Of a stretch of 24,019 nucleotides of DNA, positions 8,279-16,647 are shown piece after piece. Source of the stretch: Bradyrhizobiaceae bacterium (lineage in GTDB: Bacteria > Pseudomonadota > Alphaproteobacteria > Rhizobiales > Hyphomicrobiaceae); the NCBI GenBank assembly GCA_947475855.1, contig CANJPN010000015.1:1-24019 (forward strand), given 5' to 3'. The position numbers and the translations under genes are program-made. How positions within the stretch are numbered: the stretch's first letter is position 1; each line of letters begins with the position of its first letter. The notes under the pieces are model-generated. The model was not told where the DNA came from, did no database searches, and saw only the letters and a program-made list of their open reading frames with translations.

Positions 8279-8920
8279 ATGGCACTTTCCGGCACCACTG
8301 TTTCCTTCGGCTATCGCCTCGTCCGCTTACGGCGCATGCTGTTGACCGGACTGTCGATCTCGACGAACGCTGTGCTGTTCGCCGTCATATCGCTCGTCCT
8401 GGGTATCGGCTCGGCGTTCTGGATGATCGACCGTGGAACCGCCCTTACCACCCAACGCAATGGTCCCTGGATGATGTGGACCCGCGCAGGGCAGAAGGAT
8501 CTCGATCCCTACACGCGCGCTCGTCAGGCCAAGACCGGAAACCTGCCTCTCAGCACTCAGATCGCCGCGACCTGGGAAACCCGCTTCGACATCGAAGGCC
8601 GGCGGCTGCACTCGAGCTGCGAGTACTTGCTCGAATCCGAGCCCATCGACGCGACCTGGTTCAACCTCGCCGTCTATGACGACAACGGCCTGCTGATCCC
8701 CAATTCGGCAGACCGGCATTCGTTCACCAGCCAGACCATCGCCACCAATCCCGACGGCTCGTTCTTCATCGTGCTTGCGCGCGAGGCCCGCCCCGGCAAT
8801 TGGCTGCCTGTCGGCGGCGCGGGCCGGCTATCTCTGTTGCTGACCATGATCGAGCCGAAGCCCTCGGTCACCGAAAGCGCCCAGCAGCTCCCGAGCATAC
8901 GTAGGATCGGCTGCAGATGA
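8279..8920 (+). CDS. DUF1214-domain membrane-anchored protein
   Basis: This 213-residue protein has one N-terminal transmembrane helix (about residues 31-50, LFAVISLVLGIGSAF) and a periplasmic domain. The C-terminal part matches the DUF1214 pattern: an N/DGSFF-strand, ARPGNWLPVGGAGRLSLLLTMIEPKP, then a short tail. In many bacteria DUF1214 is the C-terminal half of one large secreted DUF1254-DUF1214 protein. Here the two halves are separate genes. The stop overlaps the ATG of the next gene (ATGA), implying translational coupling with the DUF1254 partner and probably a complex. The molecular function of the family is not established. Its ribosome site is weak, and its position 48 nt after the PBP gene suggests cotranscription. 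Confidence 0.78.
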   Translation: MALSGTTVSFGYRLVRLRRMLLTGLSISTNAVLFAVISLVLGIGSAFWMIDRGTALTTQRNGPWMMWTRAGQKDLDPYTRARQAKTGNLPLSTQIAATWETRFDIEGRRLHSSCEYLLESEPIDATWFNLAVYDDNGLLIPNSADRHSFTSQTIATNPDGSFFIVLAREARPGNWLPVGGAGRLSLLLTMIEPKPSVTESAQQLPSIRRIGCR

Positions 8921-9486
8921 GCTTCGTCAAACACCTGCTCTCCCGCTGGCCCGTAGTTGCCGCAGCCCTCGTCGCCGCGGGCATCGTGCACATATGCACC
9001 GTCTTCGCGATGCCCTACCTGTATCGCAGCGACGCCGTCGCCCGCCTGCAACGAACGTTGCCGCTGAACGCGTTCGTCATTCTGCCGCAAGCCCGCCCAC
9101 GCGCGCAGGTTTTGCCCTACCAGACGCCCGACGCGCGCTATGCCATCTGCCGCTACGACCTGCGCGAAGGCCCCCTCGTCGTTCACGCGCTGCTGGCCGA
9201 GCCTGGCTGGACGTTGACCGCTTATGGCCCCGGCGGCGAAAGTTTCTATTCGCTGCCTGCCCCGGAGCAGCGCCGCATCAATCTCAATCTCCTTGTTCTC
9301 CCAGGCGGCGAGCGGTTCCTCGGCCCAATGCACGATGCACGTTCACTCGACCAGGACGTAAGCCAGGTAACCTCGCCGAACCGTTCCGGCCTGATCGTCA
9401 TCCAGGCCCCCTTGAAAGGGCGCACCTACATTACTGAGATCGAGCAAGCGCTAGCCCAGGCTTCCTGTCGAAAGCTGAGCTATTGA
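8917..9486 (+). CDS. DUF1254-type membrane-anchored protein
   Basis: This 189-residue protein has an N-terminal helix (about residues 11-31, WPVVAAALVAAGIVHICTVF) and a periplasmic domain containing DARYAICRYDLREGPL and GWTLTAYGPGGESFYSLPA. These resemble the split rhizobial DUF1254 proteins that accompany DUF1214 genes. The ATG at 8917 overlaps the stop of the preceding gene by ATGA. Its own stop overlaps the TTG start of the permease. Function is unknown; the arrangement points to a stoichiometric two-subunit assembly with the DUF1214 protein. The family call is from memory of the motif layout and should be confirmed by a profile search. Confidence 0.7.
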   Translation: MSFVKHLLSRWPVVAAALVAAGIVHICTVFAMPYLYRSDAVARLQRTLPLNAFVILPQARPRAQVLPYQTPDARYAICRYDLREGPLVVHALLAEPGWTLTAYGPGGESFYSLPAPEQRRINLNLLVLPGGERFLGPMHDARSLDQDVSQVTSPNRSGLIVIQAPLKGRTYITEIEQALAQASCRKLSY

Positions 9487-10268
9487 TTGGCGAGGTGCTG
9501 GCATCGGTTCTGCCGCAGGAGATTGCGGCAGCGGCACCGATCACAATTCTCGCAGCTCTCCTGGCCGGTCTCGCACGCGGCTTTTCCGGCTTCGGCGCAG
9601 CGATGATCTATGTTCCGATTGCGGCAGCGTCGCTTGGCCCCGTGGTCGCGATGCCCGTGCTGCTGATTGCAGACCTCACCGTAGCAATACCGATGATCGC
9701 GCACGCGTTCAAAGCCTGCTCGTGGAGCGATGTGAGCCGTGTCGCAGTTGGTGGCCTTGTCGGCCTGCCGCTCGGCAACCAGATCCTGACTGCTCTCGAT
9801 CCGATAACGGTTCGCTGGGCCGTCACCGTCCTGATCTTCATCTCCCTTTGGCTGATGCTGTCGAACTGGCAACTGCCCGCCCGTCCCAAGCCAGCCATCG
9901 CCGCAGGGGTGGGCCTCGTCTCAGGGCTGATGAGCGGTCTGGCCCAGATCGGAGGACCACCAGTCGTCATGTACTGGCTGAGCGCCGGCCTGGAGACCGC
10001 AAGAATGCGGGCCAACCTGATCGTCTATTTCGCGATCCTGATGTGGTTCTCGCTTGCACTGTTCGCGATTCGTGGCCTGCTGCCGTCCAAAGTTCTGTGG
10101 CTGGCCGCCGCAGCCGCCCCCGGCTACGCCCTGGGGATCTTCCTGGGGTCCGCGTCCTTCGGCATGGCCTCCCCCGCGACGTTCAAGCGCATAGCCATCG
10201 GCCTCGTCGCCGCCGCCACCATCCTGGGAATGCCGGCCCTCGATCCCGTCCTACGGTTGGGAAGGTAG
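9483..10268 (+). CDS. TSUP/TauE-SafE-family membrane permease
   Basis: This 261-residue integral membrane protein has about eight hydrophobic segments. It carries the family signature GLARGFSGFGAAMIYVPIAAASLGP near residue 31 and its second-repeat counterpart GLVSGLMSGLAQIGGPPVVMYWLS near residue 145. These are the two inverted half-repeats of the TSUP (sulfite exporter TauE/SafE) family, which moves sulfite, sulfoacetate or other small organic or sulfur anions. The substrate cannot be read from sequence. The TTG at 9483 overlaps the TGA of the DUF1254 gene (TTGA), implying re-initiation. A GTG four codons in (9495) is an alternative. It is the last gene of the apparent PBP-DUF1214-DUF1254-TSUP run. 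Confidence 0.87.
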   Translation: MIGEVLASVLPQEIAAAAPITILAALLAGLARGFSGFGAAMIYVPIAAASLGPVVAMPVLLIADLTVAIPMIAHAFKACSWSDVSRVAVGGLVGLPLGNQILTALDPITVRWAVTVLIFISLWLMLSNWQLPARPKPAIAAGVGLVSGLMSGLAQIGGPPVVMYWLSAGLETARMRANLIVYFAILMWFSLALFAIRGLLPSKVLWLAAAAAPGYALGIFLGSASFGMASPATFKRIAIGLVAAATILGMPALDPVLRLGR

Positions 10269-10319
10269 CACCTGCCGCCGGTACCAGGCCTCCATCCGGC
10301 CCATCGCTCCAAGGCGCGC

Positions 10320-10348
10320 TTGAAAGACCCCGCGACTGCGCGTATCTC
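10320..10348 (+). promoter_or_regulatory. Candidate promoter for asd
   Basis: TTGAAA (10320-10325), a 17-nt spacer and TATCTC (10343-10348) lie 65 nt upstream of the asd ATG, in the 145-nt gap after the permease gene. Both boxes and the spacing fit a housekeeping sigma factor. Confidence 0.45.
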
Positions 10349-10413
10349 ACGGCTCCACAGGGTATTTCGCGCAGCCGCACGTCGCGGCCCCGCGCCAACG
10401 AGGATCGAACGAC

Positions 10414-11445
10414 ATGGGCTACCGGGTTGCAGTCGTTGGCGCCACCGGCAACGTCGGGCGCGAAATGATGAACGTCCTCTCCGAGCGCAAGTTTCCCGCT
10501 GACGAGGTGTTCGCCATCGCCTCCCGTCGCTCGCTAGGAACCGAGGTCAGTTATGGTGACAAGATCCTGAAATGCCTGGACCTTGAGAACTTCGACTTCT
10601 CGCGCGTGGACATCTGCCTGATGTCGGCCGGCTCTGGCCCAGCCAAGGAATACGCCCCGAAGATCGCGGCAAAAGGCTGCGTCGTGATCGATAACTCTTC
10701 GTGCTGGCGCTACGACCAGGACGTGCCACTCGTCGTGCCGGAGGTCAACGCCGACGCACTCGCCGGCTGGACCAAGAAAGGCATCATAGCCAATCCCAAC
10801 TGCTCCACGGCCCAGATGGTCGTCGCCCTGAAACCGCTGCACGATGCAGCCGGCATCAAGCGTATCGTCGTGTCCACTTACCAGTCGGTCTCGGGCGCGG
10901 GAAAAGAGGCGATGGACGAACTCTGGTCGCAGACCAAGGGTAAGTACGTTCCAGGCCAGGAATTCCCGGCCAAGAAGTTCCCGAAGGAGATCGCCTTCAA
11001 CGTCATTCCCCAGATCGACGTCTTCATGGAGGACGGGTACACGAAAGAGGAATGGAAGATGCTGGTGGAGACCAAGAAGATCATTGATCCGAAAATCAAG
11101 GTCTCCGCCACCTGCGTGCGCGTGCCTGTGTTCGTCGGCCATTGCGAATCCGTCAACGTCGAGTTCGAGCGTCAGATGACGGTGGCCGAAGCTCGCTCGA
11201 TTCTGCGCGAAGCACCCGGCGTTCTTCTCGTCGACAAGCGCGAGCCCGGCGGTTACGTGACCCCGATCGAGGCCGCAGGCGAGTACGCCACCTACGTCAG
11301 CCGCATCCGTGAGGATGCGACGGTCGAGAACGGCCTTGTCATGTGGATCGTCTCCGACAATCTATTGAAGGGCGCCGCATTGAATGCGGTCCAGATCGCC
11401 GAAACCCTGATCGAGCGCAAGCTGCTGAAAAAGCAGCCATCGTGA
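10414..11445 (+). CDS. asd: Aspartate-semialdehyde dehydrogenase
   Basis: This 343-residue cytosolic enzyme reduces aspartyl phosphate to aspartate semialdehyde with NADPH, the branch point to lysine/diaminopimelate, threonine and methionine. The N-terminal Rossmann motif is VGATGNVGREM. The catalytic cysteine is C130 in ANPNCSTAQ, and the acid-base histidine is H243 in VFVGHCES. The length is normal for the proteobacterial enzyme. GAGG lies about 11 bases before the ATG. The gene has its own promoter candidate upstream and a strong terminator 13 bases downstream, so it is probably a single-gene unit. It sits near the class A PBP and the methionine gene, both consumers of its pathway, though this is only proximity. 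Confidence 0.97.
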   Translation: MGYRVAVVGATGNVGREMMNVLSERKFPADEVFAIASRRSLGTEVSYGDKILKCLDLENFDFSRVDICLMSAGSGPAKEYAPKIAAKGCVVIDNSSCWRYDQDVPLVVPEVNADALAGWTKKGIIANPNCSTAQMVVALKPLHDAAGIKRIVVSTYQSVSGAGKEAMDELWSQTKGKYVPGQEFPAKKFPKEIAFNVIPQIDVFMEDGYTKEEWKMLVETKKIIDPKIKVSATCVRVPVFVGHCESVNVEFERQMTVAEARSILREAPGVLLVDKREPGGYVTPIEAAGEYATYVSRIREDATVENGLVMWIVSDNLLKGAALNAVQIAETLIERKLLKKQPS

Positions 11446-11458
11446 TCAACCCAAACGC

Positions 11459-11489
11459 AATCGCCCGCTGCAATGCAGCGGGCGATTTT
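11459..11489 (+). terminator. Intrinsic terminator after asd
   Basis: A perfect inverted repeat of 14-bp arms (AATCGCCCGCTGCA / TGCAGCGGGCGATT) around a single base is followed by a TTTT run at 11486-11489. It lies between the convergent asd and MarR genes. The T-run orients it to the + strand. Confidence 0.9.
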
Positions 11490-11512
11490 GCGGGCCTCGA
11501 TATCAACCCATT

Positions 11513-12007
11513 CTAGTCGCGAGATTTGGTGCCGCCGGCCGGCGTCATCGTCCCGAGCGTCCGCACGATCTTCGCCAGATCCTGCAGGAAACGCTCGCGC
11601 TCGGACGAGGTCAGCACGCCCAGCACCTTGTCGTCGACCTTACGTGCCACGGGATCGGCAGCCTTCAGCACGCGCATGCCTTCGTCTGTGAGGCGCACGG
11701 CATAAGCACGCGCATCTTCCTTGGTCCGGCGGCGATGGAGCAGCCCCTTCTTGATCATCCGCCGGATGATGTCGGCGAGCGTCGACCGGTCGATGCCAGT
11801 ACGCTCCACCAGGTTGGTCTGGCTCAGACCTTCGTTTTGCGAGACCGTGAGCAGGATCGCGAACTGGCGTGGTGTCAAGCCACCGTCCGACATCTCGCTT
11901 TGAAATATATCACCCGCGCATTGCCCGGCGCGATGCAACAAGTGGATCGGAGAGCGATCGAGGCGTTCCGCGCTTTTTTCTTTAGCCATGGAGGGCGTCG
12001 ACTTCAT
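11513..12007 (-). CDS. MarR-family transcriptional regulator
   Basis: This winged-helix DNA-binding protein of about 164 residues is likely a homodimer. The core is visible as LTPRQFAILLTVSQNEGLSQ, the recognition-helix region TNLVERTGIDRSTLADIIRRM and the wing KKGLLHRRRTKEDARAYAVRLT, followed by a C-terminal dimerisation helix. The reading frame opens at a TTG at 12076, but the ATG at 12007 gives the usual family length. A further ATG at 11989 is also possible; none has a strong ribosome site. It converges on asd across a terminator and is upstream of no obvious target. Regulated genes and ligand are unknown. The upstream gap of about 250 nt holds a promoter candidate and could hold an autoregulatory operator, but I could not pick out a clear palindrome. 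Confidence 0.9.
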   Translation of the reverse strand: MKSTPSMAKEKSAERLDRSPIHLLHRAGQCAGDIFQSEMSDGGLTPRQFAILLTVSQNEGLSQTNLVERTGIDRSTLADIIRRMIKKGLLHRRRTKEDARAYAVRLTDEGMRVLKAADPVARKVDDKVLGVLTSSERERFLQDLAKIVRTLGTMTPAGGTKSRD

Positions 12008-12156
12008 GCAAGAACCCCAGCAAAAACGGGTTTCAACCGAATAAGTTCCCTGGAGTAGAAGCATCGTCGCATTCAACGAAGTTAACGTCGGCTGGCTACG
12101 CCTTGCCGCCCGGCTCCGCTCCGCTTCAGCATCGCATCGGAACTAATGTACCTAAC

Positions 12157-12185
12157 CCTTAAGCGGGATCAGCGGCATGTGTCAA
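12157..12185 (-). promoter_or_regulatory. Candidate promoter for the MarR gene
   Basis: On the minus strand TTGACA (12185-12180), a 17-nt spacer and TTAAGG (12162-12157) lie about 150 nt upstream of the MarR start. The -35 box is perfect and the -10 box weak. A second TTGACA lies 23 nt further upstream. Confidence 0.35.
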
Positions 12186-12266
12186 TGAACGCCGATCAAA
12201 TCTTGTCAATACTTTGCAAATTTCTAGCCCTTTGCGTCGACGATCGGAATCGATTCTCCACCAACT

Positions 12267-12854
12267 TCAGCCCTCGGCGCGGTTCTCGTAGCGCTTGATC
12301 AGGCCTACCTGGGCGACCGCGAATACCATCGTCAGCGGCATGATCCCCCACACCTTGAAGCCGATCCAGAAGTCCGTCGAGAACGAGCGCCAAACCACCT
12401 CGTTGATCACCGCAAGGACCAGAAAGAAGACGGCCCACCGAATTGTCAGTACACGCCAGCCTTCCTCCGTCAGGTTGAAGACTTCTCCGAAAATGTACTT
12501 GAGAAACGCCTGCCCGTAAGCAACGCCACCGAGCAGAATGACCGCGAATAGTGTGTTCACTATCGTTGGTTTCATCTTGATGAAGAGTTCGTCCTGCAGG
12601 ACGAGAGTCAACCCGCCGAACACCAGCACGAATGCCCCGGAAATCAGAGGCATGATCGGGATTTTGCCCAACAGAAGGTGCGAGGCCAGCAGTGCAATAG
12701 CCGTCGCCACCATGAAGGCGCCGGTGCCCCAGAATATTCCGCGATAGGCATTGACCAGGAAGAACACGCCGATGGGTCCGACCTCGAGCAGCATCTTGAG
12801 GAGCTGCTGCGGAGAAATCTCCGGTTCCTGTCCAGCGGACGGCTTGTCGGTCAT
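12267..12854 (-). CDS. yciB: YciB/IspZ-family inner-membrane septation protein
   Basis: This 195-residue polytopic inner-membrane protein has about five helices and normal family length. Family marks are LLKMLLEVGPIGVFFLVNAY near the start, KPTIVNTLFAVILLGG, LTEEGWRVLTIRWAVFF and the C-terminal VVWRSFSTDFWIGFKVWGIMPLT. YciB proteins support cell-envelope synthesis and septation in enterobacteria and Shigella; the exact activity is not settled. It lies 162 nt downstream of an enlarged paralog and in the same direction as mtaB-ftsY, the usual alphaproteobacterial context. Confidence 0.93.
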   Translation of the reverse strand: MTDKPSAGQEPEISPQQLLKMLLEVGPIGVFFLVNAYRGIFWGTGAFMVATAIALLASHLLLGKIPIMPLISGAFVLVFGGLTLVLQDELFIKMKPTIVNTLFAVILLGGVAYGQAFLKYIFGEVFNLTEEGWRVLTIRWAVFFLVLAVINEVVWRSFSTDFWIGFKVWGIMPLTMVFAVAQVGLIKRYENRAEG

Positions 12855-13016
12855 AGGTCCCAGTCTCCTGTCGTATCAGACAGCAGCTATCACCATGCCC
12901 CGAGAATCGAAAGCGCCGAATGCGCGACGGGCAAACCGCGGCCGTCCTTCAGTAATGCGCAGGGTGAGGTTTAAGATCAACCTCCACCACCCCGCGGCCA
13001 TCTTTGAAGCCCCGTC

Positions 13017-13940
13017 TCAGCGCGGATTGGAATTGGTCGACTTGCGAGCCGTTGCCGGCGCCATCGAATAGGAGTGGTCTGCCACGCCGCTCGTCGGCGT
13101 TGCAGCCGCATGCCCATCCGGCGGATCGATCCGATAAGGCTGCATCAACCGCGTCAGATACCATGCGTAGATCCCGCTGATCGGCATGATGAACCCGATC
13201 TTGAACAGGATCCAGATATCGATGCCCTTCTTCATGCCAAAGATCGGCAAGGCATATTCGACATCGGCATCGAACACCTGACGGATGACCTCGTTCAACA
13301 CGGCGGTGAAGATGAAGAACCAGGCGAAGCTGAAAGTGAAGCGATCCCAGCCTTCTTGCGTGAAATGGAAAGTCTTCTCGAAGATGTAGCCGAAGAAGTT
13401 GCGCTTGAACGCCATTCCAACGAAGAAGCCGACGGCCAGCGACCCCAGACACATCAAATTGGCCAGCAACGGATTGTTCGGGTCGCCAAGGGCAGGCCAC
13501 TGACCGGTCGCCAGCGAACTCATTACCAGTGGCGTCTGCAGACTGACGCCGACGACCAAGATCCCGATCACGGTGATCAACGACCACCGGCTCATGACGG
13601 GCGACGTCGAGAACAGACCTCCAAACAGAAAACCGGCAAACAACGCATTGAAAATAGAGACTTTGATCTGCACCCACATTGGATCATGAGTAATGATGGT
13701 CAGCAAACCGAAGACGATCGTCACGCTACTTGCGATGATCGGAAACACCGGAAAGCGCCCCAGCACCCAGCGCATGACCGCCATGGCGACAACCGTGGAG
13801 ACGATCAGCGCCCACGTTCCCGCATTGATGTCCCCGGTCGCCCCGTTGACGACGAACATCGTCACGAGCGGGCCGAACTCACTGAGAATGTTGACGCTCT
13901 GCTCCGCATTGAACGGGTAGACGCGCTTCAGAAAGCTCAT
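13017..13940 (-). CDS. Enlarged YciB/IspZ paralog
   Basis: This 307-residue polytopic membrane protein aligns by eye with the adjacent YciB along most of its length: ILSEFGPLVTMFVVNGATG, KVSIFNALFAGFLFGGL, GYIFEKTFHFTQEGWDRFTFSFAWFF and AVLNEVIRQVF. It differs by about 65 extra residues at roughly 110-175, which add two hydrophobic segments (ITVIGILVVGVSLQTPLVM and LLANLMCLGSLAVGFFVGMAF). It also has a smaller insertion near GMKKGIDIW and a C-terminal tail of about 35 residues rich in Ala, Thr and Ser. The ATG at 13940 has GAGG nine bases upstream. In-frame extension to 14009 would reach the ftsY stop but is not needed. It lies between ftsY and the canonical yciB, all on the minus strand. Confidence 0.88.
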   Translation of the reverse strand: MSFLKRVYPFNAEQSVNILSEFGPLVTMFVVNGATGDINAGTWALIVSTVVAMAVMRWVLGRFPVFPIIASSVTIVFGLLTIITHDPMWVQIKVSIFNALFAGFLFGGLFSTSPVMSRWSLITVIGILVVGVSLQTPLVMSSLATGQWPALGDPNNPLLANLMCLGSLAVGFFVGMAFKRNFFGYIFEKTFHFTQEGWDRFTFSFAWFFIFTAVLNEVIRQVFDADVEYALPIFGMKKGIDIWILFKIGFIMPISGIYAWYLTRLMQPYRIDPPDGHAAATPTSGVADHSYSMAPATARKSTNSNPR

Positions 13941-14008
13941 TCGACAAAACCTCGTTCTAGGCACACCCGACCGCACAACCATCGAACACCGCCTGACGGC
14001 GCCGTACA

Positions 14009-15187
14009 CTAACCGAGCGCGATCGCCCGTGCGAACTCGTTAGCATCGAAAGGTTGCAGATCGTCGACGCCTTCCCCCACTCCGATGGCATGAACCGGAA
14101 GCCCGAATCGGGCCGCGATCGCCACTAGTATCCCACCGCGAGCGGTACCATCCAATTTTGTCATCACAAGACCTGTAACCCCCGAACGGTCACGAAATAC
14201 CTCTACCTGCGACAATGCGTTCTGTCCCGTTGTCGCATCGAGCACGAGCACCACGTCGTGCGGCGCGGTCAGATCGACTTTACGCATTACGCGGATGACC
14301 TTCTCCAGCTCGTCCATCAGCGCCTGTTTGTTCTGCAACCGGCCCGCCGTGTCCATCAGGAGAACATCGTAGCCACCGTCTCGAGCTGCCTTGAGGGCAT
14401 CGAACGCAAGCCCAGCCGAATCAGCGCCGACATCTCTCGCCACGACAGGCGCTCCAGTCCGCTCGCCCCAGATCTTGAGCTGGTCGATAGCCGCGGCCCT
14501 GAACGTATCGCCGGCCGCAAGCATCACCTTCAAGCCCTGCCCGGTGTACTGCTTTGCATACTTGCCGATCGTCGTGGTCTTGCCCGTACCGTTGACGCCG
14601 ACGACAAGGACGACGTGCGGTTTGTGCTGAGGCTTGATTTCCAACGGCTTGGCCACCGGCTCCAGTACCTTGGCGACTTCCGCCGCCAGGATCGCCTTCA
14701 CCTCTTCCGGATCGATACTCTTATCGAACCGCCCCTTGGCCAGCGCCTCCGTGATCTTCATAGAGGTCTCGACACCAAGATCGGCCTGGATCAGCAGATC
14801 CTCGAGTTCCTCCAGCGTCGACGCATCGAGTTTGCGTTTCGTGAAAACGCTCGTGATTCCCTCGGCGAGTTTTGCCGAGGTCTTCTTCAGGCCCGCCGTC
14901 AATCTCTGGAACCACGACACCTTCGCCGGCGGCGCTACGGGTTCCGGTTCGGGCACAAGTTCGGCGACGGGTTCCGGCTCGACCATGTCGGCCTGCACGA
15001 CGTCCGCTTGGCCCCCAGCCTGACCGGCGGTCGCCGAGGCTTCTGCCTCTGCCGGCGCCTCGACCGTCGCCGCAGCTTCCGCTATTTCGAAGGGCTTCTC
15101 GTCGCTTCGAGGTGTCTCCTCTGCCGGCTTCGCACCGCGACCGAACAAACGCCCAAACAGCGACCTCTTTTGCGGCTCCTCGCTCAT
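14009..15187 (-). CDS. ftsY: Signal recognition particle receptor FtsY
   Basis: This 392-residue SRP GTPase docks SRP-ribosome complexes at the inner membrane. The N-terminus (MSEEPQKRSLFGRLFGRG) is an amphipathic basic helix. It is followed by an acidic Ala/Glu/Pro-rich linker to about residue 87 (the A domain, shorter than in E. coli). The N domain begins near 92 (WFQRLTAGLKKTSAKL). The G domain shows the P-loop GVNGTGKTTT (197-206), DTFRAAAIDQL, DTAGRLQNK (279-287), TKLDGTARGG and a GEGVDDLQPFDANEF C-terminus. Its ATG overlaps the stop of mtaB by four bases (ATGA), indicating translational coupling. Confidence 0.97.
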   Translation of the reverse strand: MSEEPQKRSLFGRLFGRGAKPAEETPRSDEKPFEIAEAAATVEAPAEAEASATAGQAGGQADVVQADMVEPEPVAELVPEPEPVAPPAKVSWFQRLTAGLKKTSAKLAEGITSVFTKRKLDASTLEELEDLLIQADLGVETSMKITEALAKGRFDKSIDPEEVKAILAAEVAKVLEPVAKPLEIKPQHKPHVVLVVGVNGTGKTTTIGKYAKQYTGQGLKVMLAAGDTFRAAAIDQLKIWGERTGAPVVARDVGADSAGLAFDALKAARDGGYDVLLMDTAGRLQNKQALMDELEKVIRVMRKVDLTAPHDVVLVLDATTGQNALSQVEVFRDRSGVTGLVMTKLDGTARGGILVAIAARFGLPVHAIGVGEGVDDLQPFDANEFARAIALG

Positions 15188-16494
15188 GCCGCCACCTCCG
15201 CGACGAGCCGGCCCCCGTCAACACCTGTCACGCGCACTGCGACCACATCTCCAGCCTTTTGGCCCGTGCCAACGCCACGGATGGAAACCTGAGCAAACTG
15301 CGGCGTGCGCCCCGGAAGCTCCGCTCCGCCTGCCCGTTCCAGGGCGGCGTTGATGGTCTGCCCTGTAAACCGCACCAACCAATCCTCGAGCACCGCTCGC
15401 CCCTTTTCTCTCAGCCGCGCAGCCCTCTCGCGCACCACCTCACCAGGCAGCTGCGGCATGCGGGCTGCCGGTGTATCGCGTCGCGCCGAATATGGGAACA
15501 CGTGCAGGAATGTCAGACCGCACTCGTCCACGATCGACATCGTGTCCTCGAAGTGCGCCTCCGTCTCGGTCGGAAACCCGGCGATCAGGTCCGCGCCCAG
15601 CGCGATGTCAGGCCGTCGCCGTCGCACTTCCGAACAGAGCGCGATCGCATCCGCTCGGCTGTGACGCCGCTTCATCCGTTTCAGGATGAGATCCGCGCCC
15701 GACTGCAGCGAAACATGCAGGTGCGGCATCAATCGCGGCTCCTCGGCGATGACCGCCAGCAGTTCCGCGTCAGTCTCCGCCTGATCGATCGACGAAAGCC
15801 GCAGCCGTGCAAGCTCAGGAACCTCACGCAGCACCTTACGCACGAGGCGACCGAATGGGGGCCGCTCCGGCAGATCGTCACCCCACGATGTCACATCGAC
15901 GCCGGTCAGCACCACTTCCGGCATCCCCGCTTCGACGAGCCTCCGCACCTGCGTCACGACATCATCGGCCGGTACCGAGCGCGAACGCCCCCGGCCAAAC
16001 GGGATGACACAGAACGTGCAACGGTGATTGCACCCGTTCTGAACCTGCACGAACGCACGTGGAATCGGCGATAGCACTTCGCCGCTGGGCTCAGCCACGT
16101 CATGAGCAGCCATGATATCGCCGACCATCAGTCGCGGCGCGCCCGAAGGTTCAGCCAGCACACGATAAGTTCCCGGCTGCATCTTCTCCACGTTGCCGAT
16201 GACGTGATCGACTGCGGCCATCCCGGCATACCGCTGCGGCTCGACCTGCGCCGCACACCCGGTGACGATCACCCGCGCACCCGGCCGCTCGCGGCGCAGC
16301 CGCCGGATCTGCTGCGCCCCTTGGCGCACAGCCTCCTGCGTCACCGCGCAAGTATTGACGATCACCGCATCCCCGAGCCCCGCCACGGCTGCATGCCGGC
16401 GGATCATCTCGGCCTCACCAGCATTTAGGCGGCAGCCGAGCGTCACCACGTGAGGCGAACCCGAACTGGATGATGTCGGCTGACGGACGGACAT
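15184..16494 (-). CDS. mtaB: tRNA threonylcarbamoyladenosine methylthiotransferase MtaB
   Basis: This 436-residue radical-SAM enzyme adds a methylthio group to t6A37 of tRNAs, making ms2t6A. Order: an N-terminal UPF0004 domain with Cys in TLGCRLN (about 21), NTCAVT (about 49) and TGCAAQ (about 80) that binds the auxiliary 4Fe-4S cluster; the radical-SAM motif C155-NHR-C159-TF-C162; GADLIAGFPTE; and a C-terminal TRAM-like domain (GQKAGDVVAVRVTGVDGGRLV). The open frame begins at 16566, but the ATG at 16494 fits family length; the 24 extra residues are low-quality and Arg/His-rich. dapF, which often precedes mtaB in rhizobia, is absent: a divergent zinc-related gene lies upstream. The 3' end overlaps ftsY. 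Confidence 0.95.
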   Translation of the reverse strand: MSVRQPTSSSSGSPHVVTLGCRLNAGEAEMIRRHAAVAGLGDAVIVNTCAVTQEAVRQGAQQIRRLRRERPGARVIVTGCAAQVEPQRYAGMAAVDHVIGNVEKMQPGTYRVLAEPSGAPRLMVGDIMAAHDVAEPSGEVLSPIPRAFVQVQNGCNHRCTFCVIPFGRGRSRSVPADDVVTQVRRLVEAGMPEVVLTGVDVTSWGDDLPERPPFGRLVRKVLREVPELARLRLSSIDQAETDAELLAVIAEEPRLMPHLHVSLQSGADLILKRMKRRHSRADAIALCSEVRRRRPDIALGADLIAGFPTETEAHFEDTMSIVDECGLTFLHVFPYSARRDTPAARMPQLPGEVVRERAARLREKGRAVLEDWLVRFTGQTINAALERAGGAELPGRTPQFAQVSIRGVGTGQKAGDVVAVRVTGVDGGRLVAEVAA

Positions 16495-16618
16495 GAACTG
16501 CGATGAACCTGAACATTCGGGCCAGAAATGGCGATGACGACGACCAACATGCCGTCTGCCTATCACGTAGTCATTCCCTTGCCGTCGGACCAGTCGACCA
16601 CTCGACTACCTTGCCCGA

Positions 16619-16647
16619 TTGACGCCAGCATTACGTTATAGTGTAAC
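16619..16647 (+). promoter_or_regulatory. Promoter candidate for the zrgA-like gene
   Basis: TTGACG (16619-16624), a 17-nt spacer and TGTAAC (16642-16647) lie 69 nt before the ATG. The -10 box falls inside a GTTATA/TGTAAC dyad that resembles a Zur operator. Confidence 0.4.

Noticed and set aside
12077..12156. Extended N-terminus or leader peptide for the MarR regulator
   Set aside because: The frame upstream of the ATG at 12007 begins only at a TTG (12076) and the added residues do not resemble the family; no separate small frame with a ribosome site was seen.
14258..15292. Plus-strand open frame of 344 codons over ftsY
   Set aside because: ftsY on the minus strand has all SRP GTPase motifs. 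The Arg/Leu-rich shadow has none.
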